The notes: a model not told the origin generated them from the letters alone. Counted from the stretch's first letter, positions 36,583 to 45,637 are shown. The stretch is 64,000 bases of DNA from Marinobacter guineae (GCF_002744735.1 NZ_KZ319339.1:1116001-1180000); one strand, 5' to 3'. Program-made: numbers and translations.

Positions 36583-37378
36583 CCCGGACACACTGTTCGC
36601 CCGGCTCTGGGAGTCCTATCGTCAGGTGACCCCTTCCGCCGACCGCATCCACAAAATCCTGGGTGCCGAGGAAGGTCAGGAAATCGTCAACGACCACATC
36701 GCACTGCGCACCTTCAACCTGGATCCGGTGCGGCTCGAGGCACTGGCCGAGCATTTTCTGAGCCTTGGTTATCAGCAAGGCGGCGAATACCATTTTGAGG
36801 CCAAGAAACTGTATGCCCGGCACTATGAGCACCCCTCCAGGGAACTCCCGAAGGTCTTCATATCGGAGCTGCTTGTTGATCAGTGCTCACCGGCATTACA
36901 GGCAGTGGTGGAAAACCTGGTCGCGCAGGTGCAACCCAACGCTGTAAAAGCCGATGATTTTCTGTATTCCGGGCGCCATTGGACGATTAAGTACGACACT
37001 TATCAAGACCTCCTTCAGGAAAGCGAGTATGCCGCCTGGATGGCTGCCTGGGGCTATCGTGCCAATCATTTCACGGTCAGCATCAATCACCTGGAACAGT
37101 TCCGGACGGTGCCGGATATTAACCAGTTACTGAAAGACCACGACTACACGGTGAATGCGTCAGGCGGGGAGGTGAAGGGATCGCCGCAAGATCTTCTGGA
37201 GCAGTCGTCAACCATGGCTGACAGGGTACCTGTAACCTTTTCTGATCAGACCGTGACAATCCCGAGCTGCTTTTACGAGTTTGCCCTGCGGTATCCGAAA
37301 CCGGACGGCGAACTCTATTCGGGATTCGTGGCCGCCTCGGCAGACAAGATTTTCGAGAGCACCAACGCCGCAGGCTGA
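36572..37378 (+). CDS. DUF1338 (HglS/YdcJ-like) non-heme iron enzyme
   Basis: 268 residues from ATG 36572 (GAGGAG eight bases upstream), overlapping the astA end by 11 bases. The family includes HglS, which converts 2-oxoadipate to D-2-hydroxyglutarate in lysine breakdown. Likely iron ligands are in place: His42 (NDHIALRTF), His166 (YRANHFTVSIN) and Glu236 (FYEFALRYP), with Arg46 for the carboxylate. The chain is much shorter than HglS (about 460), so the substrate may differ. Operon with astA suggests dibasic amino acid or 2-oxoacid catabolism. Confidence 0.87.
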   Translation: MHTDPDTLFARLWESYRQVTPSADRIHKILGAEEGQEIVNDHIALRTFNLDPVRLEALAEHFLSLGYQQGGEYHFEAKKLYARHYEHPSRELPKVFISELLVDQCSPALQAVVENLVAQVQPNAVKADDFLYSGRHWTIKYDTYQDLLQESEYAAWMAAWGYRANHFTVSINHLEQFRTVPDINQLLKDHDYTVNASGGEVKGSPQDLLEQSSTMADRVPVTFSDQTVTIPSCFYEFALRYPKPDGELYSGFVAASADKIFESTNAAG

Positions 37379-37416
37379 GACGCTTCTCGCCCGCTCACCC
37401 TGTTCAGACCATCTTG

Positions 37417-38073
37417 TCAGGACCACCCCTGCTCGCCGAGCAGGGGTACAAAACGGACAGCCCCGAAGTCCTCGGTTCTGAATTCGCTTTCCGCCAACCG
37501 GGTAATCCGCAGTAACGACTGCACGGAATGCTCGGAGCCAACGGGAATCACAAGGTGGCCACCAACAGCCAGTTGATGCTTCAACGCCTCGGGCACTACC
37601 GGCGCACCGGCAGCCACGACAATGCCATCGAAGGGCTGATGTTCTGGCCAGCCCAGAGTGCCATCACCGCAGCGGACCACCACGTTATCAAACCCTTCCG
37701 ACACCAGGGTGCTGCTTGCCCGTTCCGCCAACTCCGGCACTCTTTCCATGCTGAAAACCTCGCTGGCGATACAGGCAAGAACGGCAGCTGCGTAACCCGA
37801 CCCGGTTCCAATATCCAGCACCTTTTCGCCACCCTGAAGATTCAGAGCCTCGGTCATCAACGCCACAACATACGGCTGCGAAATCGTTTGCCCTGCGCCA
37901 ATGGGCAGCGGCCCGTCATCGTAGGCACAGTCCTGCATGCTCTTTGGTACAAATTTCTCCCGTGCCACCCGGCCCATGGCCTCAAGTACCAGTGGCGACT
38001 CGATTCCCCGGGCGACGAGCTGATAATCCACCATGGATGCTCTTCGGGACGCAAATTCACTGCCCTGTGTCAT
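37417..38073 (-). CDS. pcm: Protein-L-isoaspartate O-methyltransferase
   Basis: 218 residues. It methylates L-isoaspartyl residues in damaged proteins using SAM so they can be repaired. Diagnostic stretches: MGRVAREKFVPKSMQDCAYDDGPLPIGAGQTISQPYVVALMTE, EKVLDIGTGSGYAAAVLA (SAM loop, about 82-99) and FDGIVVAAGAPVVPEAL. ATG at 38073 has AGGAG upstream at about ten bases; the longer in-frame start adds an unlikely 24-residue extension. Often placed near surE and rpoS in other genomes, but not here. Confidence 0.92.
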   Translation of the reverse strand: MTQGSEFASRRASMVDYQLVARGIESPLVLEAMGRVAREKFVPKSMQDCAYDDGPLPIGAGQTISQPYVVALMTEALNLQGGEKVLDIGTGSGYAAAVLACIASEVFSMERVPELAERASSTLVSEGFDNVVVRCGDGTLGWPEHQPFDGIVVAAGAPVVPEALKHQLAVGGHLVIPVGSEHSVQSLLRITRLAESEFRTEDFGAVRFVPLLGEQGWS

Positions 38074-38305
38074 TGTCTGCCTACTCCTCTGGTCAACCCC
38101 TTCAACCGCCGCCGCCCACCGATTTTCCGGTGTATCGGTCACCACTTACCGGCGGTTACAAAGCAGTAACTTTTTTACAACGGCGGCCATCACATTATCT
38201 GACTACTTTTTACTCACCGGTAGTTACAGAAACAACCGCCGAGCACCAAAACAATAAAACGGACAACGGGCTGAGAATCAGGGACCCCGTTGTTGAGGAG
38301 GAAAA

Positions 38306-38971
38306 ATGTCAACATCTGTTAACCACCTCGACGAGCGGACGCGGGATTCCGCCGAACTGCTTGAAGAAATCATGCCCTCTGCCATCACCCTGGCCATGAT
38401 GCTTCGCCACCGGAAGATGGCTGCGTGGCTGCGTACCGAGTTTGATGGCTATCAGGACCTGGAGGCCGCCCCACCCTATCGGCGTCAATTGCATGGTCAT
38501 ATTGTTGCCAAGTCTCCCCAGTATGGCTGGATTCCCGCGCCGATGGACGATGACCAGAAAGAGGAATTCGGCTATATGGACCTGCTTGATGGCGTAAAAG
38601 CCCTGGAGAAGGTATGTATCAACTGCAAAAAGGGTAATGGCACCCGCGTCTTGCTGGCCAAAGAAGATATGGCTGTTCTGCAAAAGCAGATCAACCTCAC
38701 TGCCGAACTGGCTATAAACCTCAGCCGGGACGTCTACTGCCGCCTGCTAAGAACCGTTCGGGCGGCGATTTACCTATGGACCCAGGAGCTCATGGCGGAA
38801 GGCTTGGCCGGTGAACACAACCACTACAGCCCCGATGAGCGGGCGAAAGTGGCGCAACTGGATGACCCGGAAAAGTTCTGGCGCCGGGCCCTGGAGGAAG
38901 TGGACAGCCTGCCGATACCCGATGTTCGTGAGGTCGGATTCTTCGAGCGGGTATTCGGGCGCGCAGGCTGA
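38306..38971 (+). CDS. AbiTii-domain protein (possible abortive-infection family)
   Basis: 221 residues. Residues about 15-100 match the AbiTii domain: an AELLEEIMPSAITLAMMLRH helix, then the core AAWLRTEFDGYQDLEAAPPYRRQLHGHI, where WLRxExDGY and PxYR are the family hallmarks. The middle third has a CINCKKG segment; the C-terminal 60 residues are helical and charged. AbiTii was named from a lactococcal phage-resistance locus, but many AbiTii-like proteins have no proven defence role. GAGGAGG lies directly upstream of ATG and an 8-base hairpin (38263-38270 with 38286-38293) sits just before it. The neighbouring MITE-like element supports a mobile setting. Confidence 0.7.
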   Translation: MSTSVNHLDERTRDSAELLEEIMPSAITLAMMLRHRKMAAWLRTEFDGYQDLEAAPPYRRQLHGHIVAKSPQYGWIPAPMDDDQKEEFGYMDLLDGVKALEKVCINCKKGNGTRVLLAKEDMAVLQKQINLTAELAINLSRDVYCRLLRTVRAAIYLWTQELMAEGLAGEHNHYSPDERAKVAQLDDPEKFWRRALEEVDSLPIPDVREVGFFERVFGRAG

Positions 38972-38999
38972 AGGCCGCCACTGCCCACCAACCCGCTCA

Positions 39000-39268
39000 C
39001 TAGTGTCCCGTCTGGCTAATTCGTTAACCTACTGAGCCACTGAGGGCCTTGATAGCTAGGCGCGGTGGCGAAGGTTTGGTGGTTCCAAATCGAGACAGCG
39101 CAACGCGGCTATCAAGGCCCTCAATGGCTCCCGAAGGGCGACACGCCGAGACCTCTGGCCGGTGTTGCCAGCCCTTGATGTGGAACCACCACACCTGCGG
39201 ACTGGCGCCTTGGCCAGAGGCCTCGGCGTGTCGCAGTAGGTTAACAAATTAGCCAGACGGGACACTAG
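39000..39268. mobile_element. MITE-like element with 35-bp terminal inverted repeats and nested palindromes
   Basis: Bases 39000-39034 and 39234-39268 are reverse complements over 35 positions with one mismatch (C versus T in AATTCGTTAACC/AATTTGTTAACC). Both ends start with CTAG. Inside are GAGGGCCTTGATAG (39042-39055) pairing with 39109-39122, GGTGGTTCCA (39078-39087) with 39181-39190, and a 22-base arm (39139-39160) pairing with 39212-39233 (one mismatch). No protein is encoded. The right end supplies the TAG stop codon of the TauE-like gene. A miniature transposable element is the simplest reading; CTAG may be a target duplication. Confidence 0.75.
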
Positions 39269-40038
39269 AGGACACTGACAATGCCGACGCTGCTCACCAG
39301 GAGCAGCACGGCTCCTAGCAAACGAAAGAAAACCGGCGTCTCGGCCCGGAGAATACGGTCGTGGGCATAGAGACCGATCACGTGGCCCACGGCTGCACAG
39401 GGCAAAAGCCAGAGATGGTGAACGAGCTGGAGATCCACGCCAGCCCAAATGAATGCCGCCATCTTGATCAGCACCAGAATGAACCAGAGTGCGAACAAGG
39501 TATCCCTGAGCTTCTCCTTAGGCAGGTGCTGTGCGGCGACAGCGATTATCAACGGCGCTCCGATCAGGGATGTTCCACTGATATAGCCCCCCACCATCAG
39601 GAAAACTGCATCGACAGTCTTGCTGCCGCTGCGAAATGGCCGATTGATGATGTAAGACACCGAATAAAGCGCGACGATCACGAAGATAATGGCACTGAGA
39701 ATGTCGGAAGGCATGGTGATCAGACCAAACACACCAATCAGCTTGGGCACGATCATGATCCCGAGGATGCGCCACAAATACTGCCAGTCAACGGTCCCGG
39801 AACCTGTGGCACGGAGCTCTCCGGCTCTCGTGCGATTATTCATCCAGATGGTCAGGGATGAAAATACCAGCAGGTGAACCGCGATAATCGGGAGAAACAC
39901 CAACGGCTCATCAAGAACCAGCAGAAGAAACGGTAATGACAGGACGGCACCACCAAACCCTAACCCGGACCGGACAAAGCCGCTCCAGACGAAAATCAGG
40001 GCAATCAGCAGATATTGATAGTTTGCGAGGTCTGACAT
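39265..40038 (-). CDS. TauE/SafE-family membrane transporter
   Basis: 257 residues with seven or eight hydrophobic segments. The N-terminal motif SGFVRSGLGFGGAVLSLPFLLLV (about 19-41) and the C-terminal repeat LMVGGYISGTSLIGAPLIIAVAAQHLP (about 150-176) are the two halves of the TauE/SafE fold. Family members export sulfite, sulfoacetate or related organic anions. The stop codon lies inside the right terminal repeat of the MITE-like element, so the C-terminus may have been redefined by the insertion, although length is normal. TsdBA lies about 5 kb away. Confidence 0.92.
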   Translation of the reverse strand: MSDLANYQYLLIALIFVWSGFVRSGLGFGGAVLSLPFLLLVLDEPLVFLPIIAVHLLVFSSLTIWMNNRTRAGELRATGSGTVDWQYLWRILGIMIVPKLIGVFGLITMPSDILSAIIFVIVALYSVSYIINRPFRSGSKTVDAVFLMVGGYISGTSLIGAPLIIAVAAQHLPKEKLRDTLFALWFILVLIKMAAFIWAGVDLQLVHHLWLLPCAAVGHVIGLYAHDRILRAETPVFFRLLGAVLLLVSSVGIVSVL

Positions 40039-40146
40039 GGAATTCCTGTTAAAAAAATGGGCCGGCCTTTTTCCGAAACTGATCTAAGCTCTTATAATTG
40101 TGAATAGTTACGAAGCAAAACAATAGCATGCGGAGGATGTTCGTTA

Positions 40147-42024
40147 ATGGCCCTGTCCTGGAAACAGAAGTTTATGATGTTGATTGTTGCCACGCTGATA
40201 GGGCTGGCGATTGCCACCATGGCGTCCCTGAGCGGACTCGACAAGGTGTCGGATGCCTATGAAGCACGCGGGCAGGCCCGGGCCTATGAGTCCGCCTCCC
40301 TCACTCTTCTGAACGACTGGCTTGCTCTGGAGAGACTGAGCGAGAGTCTCGCGCCGGAGCAGGTCGAAAGCTATCAGCAACAACTGGAATCCCTCTCTGG
40401 ACAGGCCCTGGCACTGAGCGAATCCGCAACCACCCTGCCGGGCGACACCATTAACGCCATCGCGCAACAAATCCGCGAACAGGTCGCGAAGTATACCCGA
40501 CTTCGTACCGAGTGGCTGGCCCTGAACCGGCAGCTTGGGCTGACGCCTGACACCGGGCTCAGGGCAACGATGTCCAGCGCCATCGATGATAACCTCCGGA
40601 AGATCAGCATCTCGATCTTCAACGACGATATCAATATCATTTCGTCGACTTACCGGGATTACCTTTCCACCTTTGAAGCCTCCTATGCCCAGACAACCCG
40701 CGAAGCGCTCGATCGAATGCAGACCACCGTCCGGGATATGGAATGGCAGGAAATCGACATCGGCAAAGCCGTGCAGGCGTTCGACGATGCTTTTGCCAAG
40801 GCAGAACAGCTCATCACCTCGCTATCGACAATCGAAAACCAGCTGGCCGACGCCGGTGCGAGCATTCGAAGTCAGATCACCGAGCAGAACAACCTGCTTC
40901 GAACTGAACTTATCGTGGCAACCAGCCAACGTGCCGAGGAAGCCCGGACTTCCTCTACCTGGCTGATCATTGCGACCGCGGCCGCCGTGTTGGTCATTCT
41001 GGTTATCACTCTGACAGCTGCTTCCAGAACCCTGGTAAAACGACTTAATGATGCCGTGCGCCTGCTCACCCAGGTCGCGGGCGGCGATCTCAGCCAGCGC
41101 CTTGAGCCGGGCAAGAACCCGAACGATGAGTTTAACCGGCTTGGTCAGGCCGCCAACAAGATGCTGGACGATGTATCCCGCGTGATTGGCCAGGTGGTTG
41201 AAGGCAACCGGACCCTGTCGGCCCTGCAAAGTGAACTGGACGCACTGGTTGATCAGATGGGACGCAATGGCGAGCAGGTTGAGGACGAAACCGAGCAGAC
41301 CGCCACCGCCGTCCAGGAAATCTCCCACACTGCGGTGGACATTGCCCAATATACCCAGTCGGTCAACGAAGCCGTCCAGAGCGCCAACGGCGCTGCCCAT
41401 TCCGGCGCCGAAGTCGTCAGGCGCAGTGCGAAAACCATGAGTGAGCTGGCCGAGCGGATCCAGAAAACCCACGATCAGGTTGGCCAGCTGAGCAAGACCG
41501 GCGAAAAGGTTAATTCAATCGTCGGCGTGATCAACAGCCTCGCCGAACAGACAAACCTGCTTGCTCTGAATGCTGCCATCGAAGCTGCGAGGGCCGGTGA
41601 AGCCGGCAGAGGTTTTTCTGTGGTCGCCGATGAGGTCCGCTCCCTGGCAGAAAAAACGGTCTCCGCCACCAATGGCATCGCCGAGATTGTGGAATCTCTC
41701 AATCGTGAAACGTCAGCCATTTCCAAACTGATGAAGGAGGGACTGGATTCCGCCGGCGACGGAGAAGAAAGCTCCAAAGAGGCGGCTCATTCGATTGAGC
41801 AGATCACTGGCTCCATCCGCCAGCTGGCCGGGGATATGAATCAGGTGGTTTCCTCGGTTGAGGGTATCTCCACTACAACCGAGGAAATTGCACAGAAAGT
41901 CGAGCAGATTCACGGCCACACCCGGGAAACCTCGGACATTCGCCAGAAACTCAACGCCCACATTGAACGACTCTCAACACAGGTAGCGTCCCTGACCCAG
42001 GCCTCTCAAGGCTTCCGCCTGTAA
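40147..42024 (+). CDS. Methyl-accepting chemotaxis protein
   Basis: 625 residues. TM1 at about 11-28, a periplasmic helical ligand-binding domain of roughly 240 residues, TM2 at about 276-298, HAMP ([20 protein letters not shown]), then the cytoplasmic coiled coil with the receptor hairpin tip [32 protein letters not shown] at about 463-494. Methylation helices flank it. It directs swimming through CheA/CheW. The ligand-binding domain is of a long helical type with no recognisable specificity; no C-terminal CheR-binding pentapeptide. GGAGG precedes ATG. Confidence 0.94.
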   Translation: MALSWKQKFMMLIVATLIGLAIATMASLSGLDKVSDAYEARGQARAYESASLTLLNDWLALERLSESLAPEQVESYQQQLESLSGQALALSESATTLPGDTINAIAQQIREQVAKYTRLRTEWLALNRQLGLTPDTGLRATMSSAIDDNLRKISISIFNDDINIISSTYRDYLSTFEASYAQTTREALDRMQTTVRDMEWQEIDIGKAVQAFDDAFAKAEQLITSLSTIENQLADAGASIRSQITEQNNLLRTELIVATSQRAEEARTSSTWLIIATAAAVLVILVITLTAASRTLVKRLNDAVRLLTQVAGGDLSQRLEPGKNPNDEFNRLGQAANKMLDDVSRVIGQVVEGNRTLSALQSELDALVDQMGRNGEQVEDETEQTATAVQEISHTAVDIAQYTQSVNEAVQSANGAAHSGAEVVRRSAKTMSELAERIQKTHDQVGQLSKTGEKVNSIVGVINSLAEQTNLLALNAAIEAARAGEAGRGFSVVADEVRSLAEKTVSATNGIAEIVESLNRETSAISKLMKEGLDSAGDGEESSKEAAHSIEQITGSIRQLAGDMNQVVSSVEGISTTTEEIAQKVEQIHGHTRETSDIRQKLNAHIERLSTQVASLTQASQGFRL

Positions 42025-42048
42025 CGGGCCAGGGGGCAATAACTCTGG

Positions 42049-42077
42049 TTGCACAGAACTGGGCGGAGGGTTAGCAT
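42049..42077 (+). promoter_or_regulatory. Candidate promoter of the PA0069-type radical SAM gene
   Basis: TTGCAC at 42049-42054, 17-base spacer, TAGCAT at 42072-42077. Transcription would start near 42084, within the LexA box that follows. Consensus match is four of six at each element's best positions; unverified. Confidence 0.45.
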
Positions 42078-42113
42078 ACCCGATACTGTACATTTAAACA
42101 GTATCGGGTATGC
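42074..42113. promoter_or_regulatory. LexA/SOS box inside a 40-bp perfect palindrome
   Basis: CTGTACATTTAAACAG at 42086-42101 fits the gammaproteobacterial LexA operator (CTGT-N8-ACAG) and continues outward as TA...TA. The two 16-base arms (42074-42089 and 42098-42113) are perfect reverse complements, far longer than a LexA site needs. The right arm overlaps the first in-frame ATG (42110) of the radical SAM gene. Repression by LexA is well supported by the match; the role of the flanking CATACCCG/CGGGTATG is unknown. Confidence 0.75.
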
Positions 42114-43177
42114 CTATGAAAACGCGCGCCACCGCCCTGAACCCCCACAATCGCTTCCAACCCATAGTCACGGATCGTCAGTGTGACGATGGCTGGCACC
42201 AGGATCCGGAGGATGAGCTGAATCCGGACACCCTGGCCACCGAAGTGATGTATGAAACTGTCCGGTCGATCATTAGCCGCAACACCTCACCGGACGTGCC
42301 TTTTGATCAGTCCATCAACCCCTATCGGGGGTGCGAGCACGCCTGTATCTATTGCTTTGCCCGCCCCACTCACGCTTACTGGGACATGTCGCCGGGACTG
42401 GATTTTGAAACCCGCCTGATTGCCAAGTCCAACGCTGCCAGCAAGCTCCGGGAAGAACTGGATCGGCCCGGTTATCGGGTTTCGCCCATTGCCCTGGGCA
42501 TGAATACCGACGCCTATCAACCCCTTGAGCGCGATCAGAAGATCACCCGCCAGATACTGAAGGTGCTGTCAGACTACCGACATCCGGTTTCAATCATCAC
42601 CAAGGGCGCCCTGATCCTGCGGGACCTCGATTTACTCTCCAGTCTCGCCAGCGAGGGTCTGTGCTCGGTGCGGGTGAGTCTTACCACCCTGAGTAACGAC
42701 CTGAAACGTCGAATGGAGCCCAGAGCTGCCGCCCCGGCAACCCGGCTGAAGATGATCAGACAACTCTCGGAGGCCGGGATTCCGACCGGAATTATTCTCG
42801 GGCCGGTCATACCTTTCATTAACGACCATGAGATCGAAGCCATTCTTGAGGCTGCGGCCGAAGCTGGAGCAACCCGTGCCAGCTGGATTATGCTACGTTT
42901 ACCTCATGAGTTGGACGAACTGTTTCAGGATTGGCTGCACCGGCACTTCCCGCTGCGGGCGGAACACGTCATGAACCGGATGCAGGACCTGAGGGGCGGG
43001 AATAGCTATGACGCCACTTTTGGTCGCCGAATGACGGGCACAGGCCCCTATTCTGACCTGATCCGCCAGCGGTTCTCGAACAAAGCACGGCGCCTGGGGC
43101 TTAACCTTCATGAGGAAGAACCCCTGCGCACGGATATTTTTCGCCGGCCCGGCGGCGAGCAAATGGGGCTGTGGTAA
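42110..43177 (+). CDS. PA0069-family radical SAM protein (spore-photoproduct-lyase-like)
   Basis: 355 residues. SINPYRGCEHACIYCFARPTHAY (about 66-88) holds the CxxxCxxC that binds the [4Fe-4S] cluster used with SAM to make a radical. Later come MNTDAYQPLERDQKITRQIL and PAAATRLKMIRQLSEAGIP-type segments. The family is annotated as related to SplB; its substrate is unknown, though DNA repair or modification has been suggested. An SOS box covers its promoter and start, so DNA damage induction is likely. ATG at 42110 or 42116 is used; no good ribosome binding site. It is 17 bases upstream of the L,D-transpeptidase gene. Confidence 0.9.
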   Translation: MPMKTRATALNPHNRFQPIVTDRQCDDGWHQDPEDELNPDTLATEVMYETVRSIISRNTSPDVPFDQSINPYRGCEHACIYCFARPTHAYWDMSPGLDFETRLIAKSNAASKLREELDRPGYRVSPIALGMNTDAYQPLERDQKITRQILKVLSDYRHPVSIITKGALILRDLDLLSSLASEGLCSVRVSLTTLSNDLKRRMEPRAAAPATRLKMIRQLSEAGIPTGIILGPVIPFINDHEIEAILEAAAEAGATRASWIMLRLPHELDELFQDWLHRHFPLRAEHVMNRMQDLRGGNSYDATFGRRMTGTGPYSDLIRQRFSNKARRLGLNLHEEEPLRTDIFRRPGGEQMGLW

Positions 43178-43194
43178 TCAAATGGAGACCACCG

Positions 43195-44925
43195 ATGCAT
43201 GGACCGAGTCGTTTTTCCCTTACCACGGCACTGGTTACCCTGCTCGCCTCCGCCCTGTGGTTGTCCCCATGCTCTGCGACAGATGAAGCCATAGTTGCGA
43301 GAGTGGAAGCACTGAGTGCCGGATTTCCGGTTAAGGTTCTGGGCGACACCCTGATGGCCCACAAGGCGCTGCCGGCATTCTATGGGGCCAACGGTTACCA
43401 GCGAGCCTGGCAATCACCTGAACTCCGGCACCAACTGATCAAAGCCGTCGAGCGCGCCAGTGATGACGGACTGAACCCGGTGGACTACCACGCAGACATA
43501 CTGTCCGATCTGGCTTTCCGGCCAATGGAAGATTTCTCGGCGGACCTTCAGGCGGACCTGGACCTCCTGTTTTCCGACGCGTTCCTGATTCTCAGCTCTC
43601 ACATGCTGGAGGGGAAGGTCAATCCGCAAACGGTTCATGCCGAATGGACCGCCAATCGTCGCGAGCGGGCGATGGAATCGGTCCTGAGTGAAGCTCTGGC
43701 GCGTGAGGACATTGTCGGAGCTCTGGCTGCACTCCGGCCAGCCGATCCGGCCTACCGTCAGCTGATGTCGGCCCGGCGAGACCTGACAACGCTGCTGGGA
43801 CAACCATGGTTGCCCATCGCATCAAGGCCAACGATACGCCCTGGCAAGCGCGATGAGAGACTGGGGGAAATCCGCCGCCGGCTTGCGGTACTGGGAGATC
43901 TGACTACAGAGCCTGCGCCACCCAGGGACCCACTGTTCTATGGGGAGGATCTTGAAGAGGCGATACCGCGATTCCAGGCGCGGCACGGACTTGAACCCGA
44001 CGGCCTTATCGGCCGGGATACCTTCACCGCCCTCAACCTGATGCCGGTGGAGCGTCTGCGCCAGATTGACGCCACTCTTGAGCGCTGGCGGTGGCTCCCT
44101 GAATCCCTGGGTGACACCTATGTACTGGTGAATATCGCCGCCTATGAACTGATAATGGTGGAAAACGGCGAAGACGTGCTACGCAAGCGCGTGATTGTAG
44201 GGCAACCCTTCCGGCAGACGCCTGTTTTCAGCGACCATATCCAGTACCTGGTATTCAGCCCCACCTGGACCATTCCCCGTACGGTCATGATTCAGGACCT
44301 GTTACCCCAGATCATCAGGGACCCGCAGTACCTTACCCGCCTCAATATCGGCGTTTACCGTGGATGGGGTGCAGACAGGGAAAAGGTGGACCCGACGGAG
44401 GTTGACTGGCAATCACTCAACCGGAACAATTTTCCCTTTCAACTGGTCCAGGAGCCCGGCCCGCAAAACGCCCTGGGACAGGTGAAATTCATCTTCCCCA
44501 ACCAATACGATGTCTATCTGCACGATACTCCGGGCCGTGACCTGTTTGGCCGGAACGAGCGTTCGTTCAGTTCCGGCTGTATTCGGGTTGAACAACCGTT
44601 CGATCTGGCTGAGCGCCTGCTGGCAGCAGTGCCGGACTGGTCCAGGAAAAAAATCGACAGCCTGGTGACGGCGACCGCGCCACAAACCGTGGTATTGCCA
44701 AAACCCGTGACGGTCCACATTCAGTACTGGACTTCCTGGATTGATGACGAAGGCCGGATGCAATTCCGGAACGACATCTACAACCGCGACGCCCGCCTGA
44801 TCGCGCAACTGCGCCAATCTGCATCCGGAGACGGCCAGCTGCCTACTCCGGTTGCCACAGCAGACTTCTCTGCGTCAACAACCCTCTCCACCACCGACAG
44901 GAGCGATCAACCGAAGTTTGATTGA
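43195..44925 (+). CDS. L,D-transpeptidase, YcbB/LdtD-like
   Basis: 576 residues with an N-terminal signal peptide (SLTTALVTLLASALWLSPCSA). After a scaffold domain (about 30-200) comes a peptidoglycan-binding repeat (AIPRFQARHGLEPDGLIGRDTFTALN, about 260-286) and the YkuD catalytic domain with His443 (VYLHDTPGRDLFGRNER) and Cys462 (SSGCIRVEQ). It would form 3-3 crosslinks in peptidoglycan. ATG at 43195 has TGGAG seven bases upstream. It follows the SOS-box gene by 17 bases, so may be part of that transcript. About 40 residues shorter than E. coli LdtD. Confidence 0.93.
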   Translation: MHGPSRFSLTTALVTLLASALWLSPCSATDEAIVARVEALSAGFPVKVLGDTLMAHKALPAFYGANGYQRAWQSPELRHQLIKAVERASDDGLNPVDYHADILSDLAFRPMEDFSADLQADLDLLFSDAFLILSSHMLEGKVNPQTVHAEWTANRRERAMESVLSEALAREDIVGALAALRPADPAYRQLMSARRDLTTLLGQPWLPIASRPTIRPGKRDERLGEIRRRLAVLGDLTTEPAPPRDPLFYGEDLEEAIPRFQARHGLEPDGLIGRDTFTALNLMPVERLRQIDATLERWRWLPESLGDTYVLVNIAAYELIMVENGEDVLRKRVIVGQPFRQTPVFSDHIQYLVFSPTWTIPRTVMIQDLLPQIIRDPQYLTRLNIGVYRGWGADREKVDPTEVDWQSLNRNNFPFQLVQEPGPQNALGQVKFIFPNQYDVYLHDTPGRDLFGRNERSFSSGCIRVEQPFDLAERLLAAVPDWSRKKIDSLVTATAPQTVVLPKPVTVHIQYWTSWIDDEGRMQFRNDIYNRDARLIAQLRQSASGDGQLPTPVATADFSASTTLSTTDRSDQPKFD

Positions 44926-44949
44926 CATTATTACCAAAGGGAATATCCT
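44922..44949 (+). promoter_or_regulatory. Candidate promoter of the tsdBA operon
   Basis: TTGACA at 44922-44927, 16-base spacer, TATCCT at 44944-44949, 32 bases before the tsdB start. It overlaps the L,D-transpeptidase stop codon. The -35 is a perfect match to consensus; unverified. Confidence 0.55.
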
Positions 44950-44980
44950 AATTCGTTTAGTTTATGAATGGAGGCAAATA

Positions 44981-45637
44981 ATGACAACCCTCTCCCGAAT
45001 GATTCTTGCTGGCGCCCTTATCGGCCTGGCAACCGGCGCAACCGCAGCCGAAAGTGATCCCGAACGGGGTGCACAACTGGCGGCCCAGGGTGATGGCAGT
45101 GGCGCCCCATGCGTCGCATGCCACAGTGCCGATGGTTCCGGCAACAATGCAGCCGGCTTCCCTCGTTTGGCCGGGCTTGATTCTGCTTACCTTGCCAAGC
45201 AGATGCTGGACTATAATGCCGGAGAACGGGTCAGCCCGGTGATGCAGCCCAATATCAACAACTTCGACGAACAACAGATCCGCGATCTGGCCGCGTATTA
45301 CGCCGCCATGCCCGTGCCGCAAACCACGACGACTGCAGACGTCGGTGAAGACGTGCTCGCACTGGGTGAAAAGCTCGCCAACCAGGGTGACTGGGACAAC
45401 TATATTCCACCGTGCTCTTCCTGCCATGGCCCCGGCAACCGCGGTGTCGGCGAAATCTTCCCGGCAATAGCCGGACAGCATCCGAATTACATCCGGTCAC
45501 AGATTAATGCCTGGAAAAACAACCAGCGCAACAACGATCCCAACCAGCTGATGACCGCAGTTGCGGAACGACTGACCGAGGAACAGATTGATGCCGTGGC
45601 CGCCTATCTGGGCAGCCAGAGTGCAACCACAGAATAA
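44981..45637 (+). CDS. tsdB: Diheme cytochrome c, TsdB-like (c4 type)
   Basis: 218 residues. Signal peptide to about residue 23, then two c-type haem sites, CVACH at 44-48 and CSSCH at 145-149, in two similar halves, as in cytochrome c4. Directly upstream (14 bases) of a TsdA-like gene, matching the tsdB-tsdA arrangement where TsdB accepts electrons from thiosulfate oxidation and passes them to terminal oxidases. Periplasmic. GGAGG is at 44970-44974. Confidence 0.88.
   Translation: MTTLSRMILAGALIGLATGATAAESDPERGAQLAAQGDGSGAPCVACHSADGSGNNAAGFPRLAGLDSAYLAKQMLDYNAGERVSPVMQPNINNFDEQQIRDLAAYYAAMPVPQTTTTADVGEDVLALGEKLANQGDWDNYIPPCSSCHGPGNRGVGEIFPAIAGQHPNYIRSQINAWKNNQRNNDPNQLMTAVAERLTEEQIDAVAAYLGSQSATTE

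Noticed and set aside
39000..39268. Integron attC site or CRISPR-like repeat
   Set aside because: GTTAAC inside the arm is short and palindromic in itself, core and inverse core sites are not evident, and no tandem array or integrase is nearby.
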